Shown piece by piece: positions 1-8,827 of a stretch of DNA of 64,000 nt; position 1 is the stretch's first letter; each line of letters opens with the position of its first letter. A program made the translations under genes and the position numbers. Below the pieces are notes generated by a model. It saw only the letters and a program-made list of their open reading frames with translations, searched no databases and was not told the origin of the DNA. The stretch is from Actinocrispum wychmicini (GTDB lineage Bacteria; Actinomycetota; Actinomycetes; Mycobacteriales; Pseudonocardiaceae): NCBI RefSeq assembly GCF_004345645.1, contig NZ_SLWS01000016.1, forward strand, positions 1 to 64,000, read 5' to 3'.

Positions 1-95
1 GTGACGCCCGGTCTCATTCCGAACCCGGAAGCTAAGCTTTCCAGCGCCGATGGTACTGCACTCGGTAGGGTGTGGGAGAGTAGGACACCGCCGTA
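1..95 (+). rRNA. rrf: 5S ribosomal RNA, 3' part
   Basis: The first bases read as the middle and 3' part of an actinobacterial 5S rRNA, including CCGAACCCGGAAGCTAAGC and GATGGTACTGCACTC, and end near CACCGCCGTA. About the first 25 nt of the roughly 120-nt molecule lie outside the window. A terminator follows at once, so this is the end of a 16S-23S-5S operon lying to the left. The short ORFs across it are spurious. Confidence 0.95.
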
Positions 96-106
96 CGTAA
101 TTTGGA

Positions 107-135
107 GAAGGCCCCCACGGAATGTGGGGGCCTTC
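107..135 (+). terminator. Terminator of the rRNA operon
   Basis: A perfect 12-bp stem (GAAGGCCCCCAC with GTGGGGGCCTTC) and a 5-nt loop, followed by TTCGTTG. It starts about 12 nt after the 5S 3' end and also lies just beyond the stop of the convergent amidase gene, so it may serve both strands. Confidence 0.9.
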
Positions 136-145
136 TTCGTTGTGG

Positions 146-733
146 TCAGCTGTTCACCAGGCGCATGTACCTCGTCCAGTCCCAGTTGGGGCCAGGATCA
201 GTGTGGGTCGAACCCGGCACCTCGATATGGCCGATGATGTGCGATCTGTCCTTCGGAATGCCGTACCGGTTGCAAATCGAGCGCGTCAACGCGGCCGACG
301 CGGTGTACAGCTGGTCGGTGAACCACTGTGGCTGGTCGACCCAGCCTTCGTGTTCGATGCCGATGCTTCTGGTGTTGTAGTCCCAGTTGCCCGCGTGCCA
401 GGCGATGTTCTTCTCCCGAACAGTCTGGGCGATGTGGCCGTCACCGGACCGGACCACATAGTGGGCCGACACTTTGCGCGCCGGGTCCTGGAAGATCGCC
501 AGAGCGTCCGGGTAGAACTCCTGGGTCACGTGGATCACGACGACGTTCAAGGGATAGCTGGATGGACGGTTGGACACCGTGTAGTTGGACGTGCTGGCCG
601 GCACCCACTGGGCACCCGGGTAGTCGACAACGCCTGCCGCCGAGGCAGGGACCCCGATGATCATCTCGGACGTGACGCCGGCGGCCAGTGCTCCGGCGCC
701 CGCCAGCATGAGGTTTCGGCGGGAGAGGTTCAT
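146..733 (-). CDS. Secreted N-acetylmuramoyl-L-alanine amidase (Amidase_2/PGRP fold)
   Basis: A 195-aa exported zinc amidase expected to cut the bond between MurNAc and the stem peptide of peptidoglycan. The chosen ATG at 733 is followed directly by a twin-arginine-like signal (MNLSRRNLMLAGAGALAAG); the longer frame upstream is arginine-rich and unlike a protein start. The Amidase_2 core is visible as VVVIHVT (first zinc His), SAHYVV, the segment around IGIEHEG, and the C-terminal IGHIEVPGSTHTDPGPNWDW, which supplies the second His and an Asp in place of the usual third ligand. It has no cell-wall binding repeats, so it is essentially one domain. It stands alone, convergent with the rRNA operon. 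Function is a family inference; substrate preference is unknown. Confidence 0.85.
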   Translation of the reverse strand: MNLSRRNLMLAGAGALAAGVTSEMIIGVPASAAGVVDYPGAQWVPASTSNYTVSNRPSSYPLNVVVIHVTQEFYPDALAIFQDPARKVSAHYVVRSGDGHIAQTVREKNIAWHAGNWDYNTRSIGIEHEGWVDQPQWFTDQLYTASAALTRSICNRYGIPKDRSHIIGHIEVPGSTHTDPGPNWDWTRYMRLVNS

Positions 734-785
734 GCCAGGGGTGTACGCCCCACCCCAGCGCGTTGTCAATCGTTTCCGAGAAGCT

Positions 786-1655
786 TCAGCCAATGGTTGG
801 TTTCTCACCAAAGCAGGCCGATCGAAGGAACCGGACGACCGTCGACGACACGCACTGCGGGCACTCGGCATGCGGGTAGTGGCCGGCGCCGCGGACCATG
901 AGCACCTCGGCCAGGCCGTCGGTCCGCTCGGCCGCGTACCACGCCTCGCCCTCCGGATCGGCGAAACACGGGTCAGCGTCCCCCATGACGACCAGAGTCG
1001 GGCAGGTGATGTCCGGCAGTGCTTGGTCCGCGGTGTGGTGGCTCGCGGACAGCATCGCCCGCACGGCGTCGTAGCGTCCCGGCTCGGCGAGGTTCACGGA
1101 CACCGTACGGACCCGCGTAGCGAGGTCTGCTGGCTTCCGTGGGCCGAACAAACGCGGCCAGTAGCGGTTCCATGCCCACCGGCCGATTGCCGGCCTGGTG
1201 ATCACCCAGCGGCCGAACGCGCCGACCAGCGTCTTCGGCTGCTCCCTGAGGTACGGCCCGGTCAGTACCAGACCGGTGACCAGGCCTGGATTGTCCGCGG
1301 CGGCGACCACGGCCGCGGCGGCGCTGAAGCTGTTGCCCAGCAACACGGCGGGGCCGACACCGAGCGCCTCGATCAGGTCGACGAGATCGCACGCCACGTC
1401 GGTCTCGTTGTACGACGGCCAGTGCGATGTCGACTCGCCATGGCCGCGCAGGTCGACGGTCGCGACCGTGAAACCGGCCGCCACCAGCGGCTCGACGAGA
1501 TCGTCGAACGTGCCGCGCAGGTTGCCGAGACCTGGCGAGCACAGGACGAGCGGGCCTTGGCCTCGGATGTCATAGGCCAGCCGGCCGTCCGGTCGTTCCA
1601 GGAACTGCGTGGCACCCACCCGGCCCGCCTCCACTCCAGGGCTGTCGCTGCCCAT
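786..1655 (-). CDS. Alpha/beta-fold hydrolase
   Basis: A 289-aa soluble alpha/beta hydrolase. The nucleophile elbow is GNSFS (Ser about 109), the acid is in MGDADP (about 227), and the base is in GAGHYPH (about 259); VDLRGHGES upstream is the typical strand-4 region. No signal peptide is seen. ATG at 1655 is the first start of the frame. It stands apart from its neighbours (52 bp beyond the amidase start, 352 bp of non-coding sequence upstream). The substrate cannot be told; esterase, epoxide hydrolase or C-C hydrolase activity are all possible in this fold. Confidence 0.8.
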   Translation of the reverse strand: MGSDSPGVEAGRVGATQFLERPDGRLAYDIRGQGPLVLCSPGLGNLRGTFDDLVEPLVAAGFTVATVDLRGHGESTSHWPSYNETDVACDLVDLIEALGVGPAVLLGNSFSAAAAVVAAADNPGLVTGLVLTGPYLREQPKTLVGAFGRWVITRPAIGRWAWNRYWPRLFGPRKPADLATRVRTVSVNLAEPGRYDAVRAMLSASHHTADQALPDITCPTLVVMGDADPCFADPEGEAWYAAERTDGLAEVLMVRGAGHYPHAECPQCVSSTVVRFLRSACFGEKPTIG

Positions 1656-2007
1656 AAACCAAAGGCATAGGAGTGGTCCATGTCAATATGCGATATCACC
1701 GCATGCGACACATCGGACACCACTTGTCACCGTTGGCGACGAAGGTGACGAAGGTGGTGACAGAGCGAAAGGGATTCCCTCGGCGCGGCCTGGACTCCAC
1801 GCCCAGGCCCAGAGCGTGTCCCGCGGATCACGATCGCGGCAGCCGCGCCCCTGGCGCCCCTGCCGAAACGCCCGAATACTGCTGGAGTATCAGGGGTGCT
1901 CTCACGGTGGTGCCATGAGATACCCACGGGCGGGCTTTCACCTGGACCAAGCGGGGTTCCTACCCGCCGAGGCCAGGTTTTCATCGACCGTGATCCGCCG
2001 GCACGCC
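1656..2007. other. Intergenic region with an inverted repeat and a tandem 9-mer
   Basis: No gene is supported here. It holds the promoter of the hydrolase gene and the 3' flank of lsr2. An imperfect dyad pairs 1719-1731 (ACCACTTGTCACC) with 1744-1758, and GACGAAGGT is repeated in tandem at 1738-1755. Either could be a regulatory site for the hydrolase gene, whose start lies 64 bp away. Confidence 0.4.
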
Positions 2008-2355
2008 CTAGCCCCCGTGGGCTTCCTTGAACTCGACTACCAGCGCGTGCGGCAGCCGGCCGCGCTCGGCCACTGTCTTGCCCTGTGCGCGGGCCCACTC
2101 GCGGATCGCCTGATTCTGTGCCTGCTCCTCGCTCGACTTCTTTACCGCGTCGCCGCCGGGGGCGAGCCGCAGCTTGCGGCCCCCGATTCGGCGGGCGTGC
2201 GCGACATATGACGCGAGCGAGTCACGCAAGCGGGCGGCGTTGTCCGCGGAGAGATCGATCTGGAACTCCACGCCATCCAGGGTGAAGGCGACGGTCTCGT
2301 CAGCGATTCCGCCATCCAGGTCGTCGACCAACTCCACGACGGTCTTCTGTGCCAC
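2008..2355 (-). CDS. lsr2: Lsr2 family nucleoid-associated protein
   Basis: A 115-aa small DNA-bridging protein of the Lsr2 family, which in actinobacteria coats and silences AT-rich, often foreign, DNA. The N-terminal dimerisation half begins AQKTVVELVDDLDGG and includes VEFQIDLS; the C-terminal DNA-binding half has AIREWARAQGKTVAERGRLP with the AT-hook-like Arg-Gly-Arg. Length fits the family (about 110-120 aa). The start is GTG at 2355, preceded by ACGGAGGAACC, a good ribosome-binding site. It is transcribed alone. It is a candidate silencer of the integrated element farther right in the window. Confidence 0.95.
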   Translation of the reverse strand: MAQKTVVELVDDLDGGIADETVAFTLDGVEFQIDLSADNAARLRDSLASYVAHARRIGGRKLRLAPGGDAVKKSSEEQAQNQAIREWARAQGKTVAERGRLPHALVVEFKEAHGG

Positions 2356-2628
2356 GGTTCCTCCGTGTGGTGAGTTTGAGTCTGTGCCCCAGCCTTGGGG
2401 TAATGATAGCCATGAGGGGGCCGTGGAAATAAAGTGCGGTGTCGAATATCTTCGGATGATTTTCCTTCACCCGGCGTGACCTGCACGATCGTTTTCCTAC
2501 GACACTGGATCGTGCCCGCCTGCGGGCGGCCCATCTAGCACATTGGGTTACCGGATGGCGGCTGCCGTGGCCGGCGTGGCCGGTAAACGTGTCAAAAGCC
2601 TGGTCAAAACATGGGCGGTGGCGCTGCG

Positions 2629-3075
2629 CTACAGCGGGTTCACTTGATGGTGACTGTGCACGCGGATCAGCAGTTCGTGAAGCCGCTCACGTTCCTCGGC
2701 CGACAGCGGGGCGAGCAGCGCGTCGTTCAATTCGCGGAGCTGGGACAACCGCAGCCGCAGCGCTTTGTGTCCGGCCGGTCGGATGGTGACCACATACCGT
2801 CGCCGGTCGACTTGATCCCGTGACCGATCCACCATTTGCCGTTGTTCCAGGTCGTCCAGTACCGACACGAGATCGCTCGGGTCGATCCGCAGCCGCGTGC
2901 TGATCTCCTTCTGCGAAGCCGGGCCGAACTCGGTCAGCCCGGCCAGCACGGTGAGATGTGGCGCGCGCAATGTCGTGCCGTGCAGCTCGATTCCGATTCG
3001 GCGGGCGTCCCGGACGACCTGCCACAGCAGGAAACTCGGCAGGTCCATCAACTCGGCCGGCAGTGATTCGGTCAT
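2629..3075 (-). CDS. MarR family transcriptional regulator
   Basis: A 148-aa winged-helix regulator. The MarR core runs from PSFLLWQVVRDARRIG through the recognition helix region SQKEISTRLRIDPSDLVSVLDDLEQRQMVDRSRD and the beta-wing DRRRYVVTIRPAG, to a C-terminal dimerisation helix. The ATG at 3075 overlaps the TGA of the upstream membrane-protein gene (ATGA), so the two are translationally coupled and likely share a function; the longer frame would start inside that gene. The ligand is unknown. Confidence 0.88.
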   Translation of the reverse strand: MTESLPAELMDLPSFLLWQVVRDARRIGIELHGTTLRAPHLTVLAGLTEFGPASQKEISTRLRIDPSDLVSVLDDLEQRQMVDRSRDQVDRRRYVVTIRPAGHKALRLRLSQLRELNDALLAPLSAEERERLHELLIRVHSHHQVNPL

Positions 3076-4373
3076 GGCGCGGGCAGTTCGAGCGCTTGTC
3101 GGGCGGTGGTCTGGAGAACCGGGTCGGTCGGCGTGCTGGCCTTGTCGAACCACGCCACCTGCGCGATCCGCACCCGCGAATCAATCCGTTTTGTCGCGTA
3201 TGCGGCGGCGTCAAAGATCGGCCGCCGGTTGCCGGGCCACGGCATCCCTTCGGTCGAGGCGTCGACGAGGGTGCCGGTTCCGGTCGTGTTCGCGACTTTC
3301 AGGAAATCGCCCGCGGTGGCGTCGTTGGCGAACACGATGTCGGCGATGAACACGGCGGCGTCCTGCTTGACCGTTGTCTCGTATCGGGACCGAACCAGCG
3401 ACGAGCACGGGTGCTGTTGCAGCCATACCTGGATGTCGCCGATCGCCCGTCGCGCGCAGTCGTTGTCGTTGAGCAGGCCTTTCGGGGTGAACGTGACCCC
3501 GTCGATCACCTGCGACCTGGTCGCCTGCGAGCCGGTCGGCCCCGGCCCGGCGGGCCCGCCCGAGGCTGACCCGGAACTGTCGCCGGTGGACGCGAGCCCC
3601 GCGACGATCGCGGTCATGAGCAGCACGGCCAGAGCGGCCATGGCCACGACCGGCACCCACCTGTACGTGCCTCCGCCCAGTCGCGGGCTCGGCGCCGCGG
3701 GGAGGGCCGCCTCGGGCGGCACGCGGGGGATGAGCAGCGTGCTCGCGGCGCTCATGTCCGGGCCGGCGGCCACCTCGAACCCCTCGTCGGCGAGTTCCTC
3801 GGGGGTGAACGGCGGCAGGTCCGGGGCCAGCGCCGCCACGATCACGTTGGCCTGGTGCACCGGGCACCGGCGTTCGTACACGGCGAGCTCGCGCGCGGCG
3901 TTGAGCAGGGTCTTCGGTTCGGGATGCATGATCCGGATGCCTCGGGCGAGGTCTGTCGTGGGCTGGCTCACCCTGGCCACGTACGGGCCGACCGCGATCA
4001 CGGTCCCGACAGGCATCGGCTCGACCCGTTGCGCCTGCAGCCGGGCCGCCACCGCGGCGGCGGCGTTAAGGCCTTCGACCGCCGGGTTCACCGCGCCGTC
4101 CTCCCGGACCAGCGGCCAGCCGTCGATCCGCCACGGGCCGTCGACCGGCGCGTCCATCCGCATGGCCGGGTCGGGCAGGTCCACGCCGATCACGACGAGC
4201 AGGCCGCGGGGCAGGATCACGACGGCCTCGACCGGCTCGGGGCAGTCCGGCGGCCGGCAGCCGACCAGGGCGATCCCGCCGACGACCGCGCCGCCGCGGC
4301 CCCAGGACGCGAGCGCCGCCCGGACGTCGGCGCCGATCGTGGACGTTTCGTCACCGAGCCGCACCAGCCGCAC
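3072..4373 (-). CDS. Hypothetical single-span membrane protein
   Basis: A 433-aa protein of no recognised family. Start choice: GTG at 4373, preceded by GGGGAGG at about 8 nt; the longer frame to 4697 runs through unlikely, arginine-rich sequence. Residues 1-250 form a cytoplasmic domain (LVRLGDETSTIGADVRAAL at the start). One transmembrane helix follows (PVVAMAALAVLLMTAIVAGL), then a Ser/Gly/Pro linker and an outer domain containing TFTPKGLLNDNDC and several paired cysteines, ending ARQALELPAP. The pattern of cytoplasmic sensor, helix and outer domain, coupled to a MarR gene, suggests an envelope or secretion accessory role, but this is inference only. Confidence 0.75.
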   Translation of the reverse strand: MRLVRLGDETSTIGADVRAALASWGRGGAVVGGIALVGCRPPDCPEPVEAVVILPRGLLVVIGVDLPDPAMRMDAPVDGPWRIDGWPLVREDGAVNPAVEGLNAAAAVAARLQAQRVEPMPVGTVIAVGPYVARVSQPTTDLARGIRIMHPEPKTLLNAARELAVYERRCPVHQANVIVAALAPDLPPFTPEELADEGFEVAAGPDMSAASTLLIPRVPPEAALPAAPSPRLGGGTYRWVPVVAMAALAVLLMTAIVAGLASTGDSSGSASGGPAGPGPTGSQATRSQVIDGVTFTPKGLLNDNDCARRAIGDIQVWLQQHPCSSLVRSRYETTVKQDAAVFIADIVFANDATAGDFLKVANTTGTGTLVDASTEGMPWPGNRRPIFDAAAYATKRIDSRVRIAQVAWFDKASTPTDPVLQTTARQALELPAP

Positions 4374-4687
4374 GGCCGCACCTCCCCTCACAGAGCCGCA
4401 CCACGGTATCCCTGGGCGCCGACGGGCCGGACGGCGAGTGGCGTCGACCACCCACCGAACCCGCCGGCCTGTGGTCAGAAATCCCCGCAGGACAAGACAC
4501 GCCAGCGCGACACGCCGTAAATTCCGCCTCGAACGAGTGACTGGTGTGTCTTCTGATCGTTCTTGTGGCGAAATTGCACAGTGAGGAGGCACAATAGGCG
4601 CCGGGTCGACTTGTACCCACGATGGACCACACGCTTCACGAGGTCGTAGGGGAAGACGTTTCCTCGTCGAGTAGCGGAGGTTCAGCA
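4374..4687. promoter_or_regulatory. Divergent intergenic region
   Basis: 314 bp between the membrane-protein gene (leftward) and the DUF3145 gene (rightward). It must hold both promoters. No clear dyad or RNA gene is visible; the part at 4500-4600 is less GC-rich than its surroundings, consistent with promoters. Confidence 0.35.
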
Positions 4688-5191
4688 GTGAGCACAAGTG
4701 GCAGCACCCGAGGCGTGGTGTACGTCCACTCGTCGCCGTCTGCGGTTTGTCCGCACGTCGAGTGGGCGATCTCGGGCACCCTGGGTGTCCGGGCCGAGCT
4801 GAAGTGGACCGCCCAACCGGCGGCCGCTGGTCAGCTGCGGTCCGAATGCTCGTGGACCGGCGCGGCCGGCACGGGCGGGCGGCTGGTCGCGGCGTTGCGA
4901 GCCTGGCCGATGATCCGGTTCGAGGTCACCGAGGAACCCAGTACCGGCGTCGACGGCGAGCGCTTCTGTTTCGCGCCCGGCCTCGGTCTTTGGCGTGCCC
5001 GCACGTCAGCGAATGGTGACATCGTTGTCGGTGAGGACCAGCTGCGAGCGGTCGCGGCGGCCAGTCGCGGCGGTGAGTCGTTCGTGCACAAGGTGGACGA
5101 GATGCTCGGGTCGTCCTGGGACGAGGCGCTTGAGCCGTTCCGGCGGGCCGGCGACGGCGCGCCGGTGACCTGGCTGCACCGGGTCGGCTGA
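4688..5191 (+). CDS. DUF3145 domain-containing protein
   Basis: A 167-aa protein of the conserved actinobacterial DUF3145 family, recognisable from GVVYVHSSPSAVCPHVEWAI, LKWTAQPAAAGQLRSECSW, MIRFEVTEEPSTGVDGERF and the end EPFRRAGDGAPVTWLHRVG. The whole protein is this domain, with no signal or membrane segment. GTG at 4688 is chosen because CGGAGG precedes it and the conserved domain begins just after. In Streptomyces the homologue sits beside the fabD-fabH-acpP-fabF cluster; here that cluster is about 7.5 kb away, so the link has been partly broken. Its biochemical role is not known. Confidence 0.9.
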   Translation: MSTSGSTRGVVYVHSSPSAVCPHVEWAISGTLGVRAELKWTAQPAAAGQLRSECSWTGAAGTGGRLVAALRAWPMIRFEVTEEPSTGVDGERFCFAPGLGLWRARTSANGDIVVGEDQLRAVAAASRGGESFVHKVDEMLGSSWDEALEPFRRAGDGAPVTWLHRVG

Positions 5192-5210
5192 TTCATGGGA
5201 CGCTCGACGG

Positions 5211-5822
5211 GTGCAGCAGATCACCGTTGAGCGGCCGCCACGGTTATGGCCGGCTCTGCTCGCCATAACCGTGGTCACCGCGGCCGCGGCGCTGGGCGGT
5301 CGGTACCTGTACCAGCAGCACGCGGACACCACGGTCATCACGTCGATCGTGGCCGGCGGGCCGAGCGGCAGTGCGACGCCGTCCACGCCCGTTCCGCCAC
5401 CGGGCTCACTACTGGTGCAGGGCTCGCAGGACGCGGTGGCCCACCCGCAGTACGAGCCCGTCCAGAAGATGACCCAGGACTACTTCGACGCGATCAACGG
5501 CCGGGACTATTCGAAGTTCCGCGGCGTGATCACCAAGGCCAGGGCCGACCTGCTGCCCAAGGCCAAGTTCGACCACGACTTCCGGTCCAGCGCGGACGGC
5601 AGCATCCTGATCTACCGGATCGACGCCGCGCCCGACGCGAAGCTGCGGGTGCTGATCGGCTTCACCAGCACCCAGGACGTGGCCGACGCCCCACCTGAGC
5701 TGCCCGTACCGTGTATCACCTGGCACGTCGTCTGGCCGTTGGTGCGGGACGGCGCCAAGTGGCGGATCGACTCCGGCCCGGAACTCTCCTCACCCCAGCA
5801 CGACGCGTGCGCCCCGGCCTAG
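5211..5822 (+). CDS. Hypothetical membrane-anchored protein, NTF2/Mce-associated-like
   Basis: A 203-aa protein with a short cytoplasmic tail, one N-terminal membrane helix (about residues 11-31, LWPALLAITVVTAAAALGG) and an outer domain after a Pro/Ser/Thr linker. The outer part (YEPVQKMTQDYFDAINGRDYSKFRGVIT... and WRIDSGPELS) resembles small cone-shaped NTF2-like domains of Mce-associated or secreted proteins. It begins with GTG at 5211, 19 nt after the DUF3145 stop, so probably cotranscribed. Its last 4 nt overlap the convergent nucleoside phosphorylase gene. Function unknown. Confidence 0.75.
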   Translation: MQQITVERPPRLWPALLAITVVTAAAALGGRYLYQQHADTTVITSIVAGGPSGSATPSTPVPPPGSLLVQGSQDAVAHPQYEPVQKMTQDYFDAINGRDYSKFRGVITKARADLLPKAKFDHDFRSSADGSILIYRIDAAPDAKLRVLIGFTSTQDVADAPPELPVPCITWHVVWPLVRDGAKWRIDSGPELSSPQHDACAPA

Positions 5823-6562
5823 ACCGGGTCCAGCCCGGCCAGTGCGGCCAGGCCGGTGTGCAGCAGTTCCACCTCGGCTTCGCCCCGGCCGGCACCGAGT
5901 TTCTCCTGCGTGACGCCGTCGACGCTGGCCAGGCACAGGGACGCGGCGGCCACACCGAGCGCCCGCGCGACCACGAGCACCGCTGACGTCTCCATGTCGA
6001 CCGCCTTGACGCCGTACCGGGCCAGGTCCTGCATCCGCTGCCTGGTCGGTTCGATTCGGTCCGGCGCTGCCGCGAACATCTCGGTGTAGAAGCCGTCGTA
6101 GGACGCGATCAGCCCGGCGGTCCAGGGATGCGTGCCTGCCGAGAGAACGCCGCGCAGGGCGGTGTTCAGTTCGTGGTCGGCGATCGCCGGGAACCCCGCC
6201 GGCAGGTACGTCCCGGACGTGGCCTCGTTCCGGACCGCGCCCTCAGCCAGCACGAAGTCCCCGAGGGACGTGCCGCCGATGCCCAGGACGGTGCCGAGCC
6301 GTACGAACCGCCGCACCCCGATCTGAGCCAGCTCATGCAGGACGACAGCGGCGATCGGCGCGCCCATGCCGAACGCGGCGACCGTGACCGGCCGACCACA
6401 GTAACGCCCGGTGACCGCGCTCAGCCCGCGGTCCTGGTTGAGCACCACCGGGTCGTCCAGCACGGTCGCGGCCTTGTCGACCCGTCCCCGGTCACCGACC
6501 AGGACGGCCCGGTCCGCGACCTCGTCCGCCGAACACCGCAGGAACCAGGCGCGGTCAGGCAC
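5819..6562 (-). CDS. Nucleoside phosphorylase (PNP/UDP family)
   Basis: A 247-aa trimer/hexamer-type phosphorylase expected to split a nucleoside with phosphate into base and (deoxy)ribose-1-phosphate. Family signs are ILGTVLG-like VRRFVRLGTVLGIGG, the nucleoside-pocket motif VKAVDMETSAVLVVARALG (Met-Glu-Thr ribose contact), and FGMGAPIAAVVLHEL. GTG at 6562 overlaps the end of the kinase gene by 8 nt. It is the last gene of the BMP/ABC nucleoside operon. Similarity is closest to uridine-phosphorylase-like proteins by eye, but purine specificity cannot be excluded. Confidence 0.85.
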   Translation of the reverse strand: MPDRAWFLRCSADEVADRAVLVGDRGRVDKAATVLDDPVVLNQDRGLSAVTGRYCGRPVTVAAFGMGAPIAAVVLHELAQIGVRRFVRLGTVLGIGGTSLGDFVLAEGAVRNEATSGTYLPAGFPAIADHELNTALRGVLSAGTHPWTAGLIASYDGFYTEMFAAAPDRIEPTRQRMQDLARYGVKAVDMETSAVLVVARALGVAAASLCLASVDGVTQEKLGAGRGEAEVELLHTGLAALAGLDPV

Positions 6563-7424
6563 TGGCGGGCAGCCGCTCGAGCAGCAGCCCGGTGGCCGCG
6601 TCCACACCGCGCTGGGCGGCGCCCCGCGGCTCCGACGGGTCCTCGATCATGCTGGACACCATGCCGGCGAAGAACATGTCACCGGCGCCGGTGGTGTCGA
6701 CCGCGTCGATCTCCGTGCACGGCACCATGTCGTGCAGTTCGCCACGCCAGATCCGGACACCCGCGGGGCCGTGCGTCTCCGCCAGCAACGCGTCCGGCCT
6801 GGTGCGTTCCAACAACGTGCGCGGGGCGACGATCCGGTCGAGGAACACCCGTTCCCGTGCGCTGAAACTGACCACGCTCGCCCGGGACAGGATCCGGTGC
6901 ACGACTCCCGGTGAGTACGCGTCCGGGTCGCCCTTCACCCCCCACGCGAGCTGCTGGTCGTCCCGCAGCATGTCCAGGACCTCGATGTTCGCCGGTCGCG
7001 GGCCGACCATCAGGCACACCCAGTCGCTGCTCGCGACGATCTCGCGCTGCAGGTCCGTGAGGTTGCCGGCGGCCCGGTCGCCTGGGTCGTACACGACGAC
7101 CGTCTCGCCGTCGGGCCCGTAGAACAGGAAGCACGACGGCGTGCGCACGCTGTCCGTGGAGACGCCGGTGATGTCCACGCCGTACGAGCCGAGCCGCTCC
7201 ATGTACTCCTTGCCGGGCTCGTCCGTGCCGACCCATGTCACCGCGTGCACCGTGTGCCCGGCGGCGGCCAGGCCGCGGGCGGCGTGCGCGATCCCGCCGA
7301 TGCCCGGCCACGGATCGGACAGCCGACGTTTGATCAGCGTGGTGCCGGACGCCGCGCGGAACTCGTCGCACTCCATCGAGTGGTCCATGCTGGCGTAGCC
7401 GACAACCGCGACCCTGCTGCTCAC
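6555..7424 (-). CDS. PfkB family sugar/nucleoside kinase
   Basis: A 289-aa ribokinase-fold kinase. The N-terminal glycine-rich region PGIGGIAHAARGLAAAGH and the C-terminal anion-hole/catalytic signature DAVDTTGAGDMFFAG are both intact. GTG at 7424 is preferred: it overlaps the TGA of the hydrolase gene (GTGA) and has GGGAG 5 nt upstream; an ATG at 7436 is the alternative. With the phosphorylase next to it, it may phosphorylate the released ribose or a nucleoside. It is not a clear match to PsuK, since no PsuG gene is present. Confidence 0.85.
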   Translation of the reverse strand: MSSRVAVVGYASMDHSMECDEFRAASGTTLIKRRLSDPWPGIGGIAHAARGLAAAGHTVHAVTWVGTDEPGKEYMERLGSYGVDITGVSTDSVRTPSCFLFYGPDGETVVVYDPGDRAAGNLTDLQREIVASSDWVCLMVGPRPANIEVLDMLRDDQQLAWGVKGDPDAYSPGVVHRILSRASVVSFSARERVFLDRIVAPRTLLERTRPDALLAETHGPAGVRIWRGELHDMVPCTEIDAVDTTGAGDMFFAGMVSSMIEDPSEPRGAAQRGVDAATGLLLERLPASA

Positions 7425-7981
7425 AGCCGCTCCCATGCCTGTTCGACCGAAACCACCGAACCGAAGTACCGGTCGATGTCCTCGAGGGACGCCTCGGCCA
7501 GGTGCGGCCGGTTCGAATTGGTGGCCTCCCTCGCCAAAATGATCTCATAGCCACAGGCGAAGGCGTCCTGGATACTTGCCCGGACGCACACATTTGTCTT
7601 GACCCCGCCGACCACCAGCGTCTGGACGCCTTGTTCGCGCAACAGCAGATCCAGGTCGGTGCCGAAGAACGCGGAATACCGGCGTTTGGGCACCTCGATC
7701 TCGTGCGGCGACTCGACCGGTTGGAAACCCGGCACGTACGGCGACTGGTCGTCGCCGATCTCGCAGTGCACCGGAATCTTCTTGTGTTCGAAGTCGGCCA
7801 GTCCGGGGCGGTGCCGCTCGACCGCGTGCACCACGAGCCGGTCCTGTTCACGAGCCCTGGTCAGCAGCGCCTTGATCGGGTCGAGCACGTGCGCCGAGTC
7901 CGGATAGTAGGCCGGGCGGCCCGGCGCGAAGAACGCGTCGAGCACGTCGACCAGAAGTAAAGCGACCCCACTGTTGGCCAT
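7421..7981 (-). CDS. Cysteine hydrolase, isochorismatase-like family
   Basis: A 186-aa amidohydrolase-like enzyme. The D-K-C triad is visible: Asp in LLLVDVLDAF (about 12), Lys in VPKRRYSAF, and Cys in GGVKTNVCVRASIQDA (about 132) with the non-proline peptide region before it. Members hydrolyse amides such as nicotinamide, N-carbamoyl compounds or ureido acids. Its place in a nucleoside uptake and cleavage operon suggests action on a base or a ring-opened base, for example a carbamoyl intermediate; that is inference. It begins 3 nt after the upstream permease gene ends. Confidence 0.83.
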   Translation of the reverse strand: MANSGVALLLVDVLDAFFAPGRPAYYPDSAHVLDPIKALLTRAREQDRLVVHAVERHRPGLADFEHKKIPVHCEIGDDQSPYVPGFQPVESPHEIEVPKRRYSAFFGTDLDLLLREQGVQTLVVGGVKTNVCVRASIQDAFACGYEIILAREATNSNRPHLAEASLEDIDRYFGSVVSVEQAWERL

Positions 7982-7984
7982 GTT

Positions 7985-8827
7985 TCAGCCCGTCCTCCCA
8001 GCTTTTCCCCGAGCATCGCGGACGGCCGTGGCCGTCAGAACCGCGATCACCACAAGATACGGCAATGTCTGGACCAGTTGCGCGGGTACTCCCGCGGTCT
8101 GCAGCCTGGCCTGTGCCTCGTCGAACACCGCGAACAGCAGGCACGCCAACGCCGTCGCCCACGGCCGTGACCGCCCGAAATAGAACGCGGCCAACGCGAT
8201 GAACCCACGCCCCGCCACCATGTTCTCATTGAAGAGGCCGACCTGGCCCAACACCAGGTGCGCGCCGGCGAATCCCGCGAGAACACCCGCGATCACGCCG
8301 GCGACGTCACGGATCCGCCTGGTCGGCAGGCCGAGCGCGCCGGCCGCGTCGAACCCGTCGCCGGTGGCCCGCAGCCGCAGCCCGGCGGCGGTGTGCCGCA
8401 GCGCCCACGTGATCGCGGGGACGAGCGCGACGGCCAGCCAGAACAGCGGGTCCACCCCGAGCATGCCGGGCAACGGGTCAAGGCCGGCCACCCGCAGCGT
8501 GCCGGACACGTGGAACACGTCCCGCAGCAGATACCTGGTCAACCCCGTGATCACGATGGTGAACCCGAGCCCGGCGATGATCTCGTTCGCGTGCAGCCTC
8601 GTGATGCACAGCGACATCACCAGCCCCAACGCGGCTCCCGCGGCTCCCGCGGCGAGCACCCCCAGCACCCAGTTCTGGGTCACGCCGGACACCAGCGCGC
8701 CGACCAGGGCGCCGCCGAGCATCTGCCCCTCAAGGCCGATGTTGACCACGCCGGCGATCCGGTGCAGCATGCCGCCCAGCGCGGCGAGCGCCAGCGGGGT
8801 CCACAGCAGCAGCGCGGAATGGATCAT
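7985..8827 (-). CDS. ABC transporter permease (nucleoside/BMP type)
   Basis: A 280-aa polytopic inner-membrane permease of the branched-chain-permease superfamily used with BMP lipoproteins. Clear features are GGMLHRIAGVVNIGLEGQMLGGAL near the N-terminus (the conserved NIGLEGQ), MSLCITRLHANEIIAGLGFTIV in the coupling region, and several later helices. ATG at 8827 overlaps the TGA of the previous permease gene (ATGA). It forms the second half of the heterodimeric channel. Confidence 0.92.
   Translation of the reverse strand: MIHSALLLWTPLALAALGGMLHRIAGVVNIGLEGQMLGGALVGALVSGVTQNWVLGVLAAGAAGAALGLVMSLCITRLHANEIIAGLGFTIVITGLTRYLLRDVFHVSGTLRVAGLDPLPGMLGVDPLFWLAVALVPAITWALRHTAAGLRLRATGDGFDAAGALGLPTRRIRDVAGVIAGVLAGFAGAHLVLGQVGLFNENMVAGRGFIALAAFYFGRSRPWATALACLLFAVFDEAQARLQTAGVPAQLVQTLPYLVVIAVLTATAVRDARGKAGRTG

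Noticed and set aside
3106..4584. A 492-codon frame on the plus strand
   Set aside because: It is antisense to the membrane protein gene at 3072-4373; the product is rich in Arg/Ser/Pro/Ala without domain, a typical shadow in high-GC DNA.
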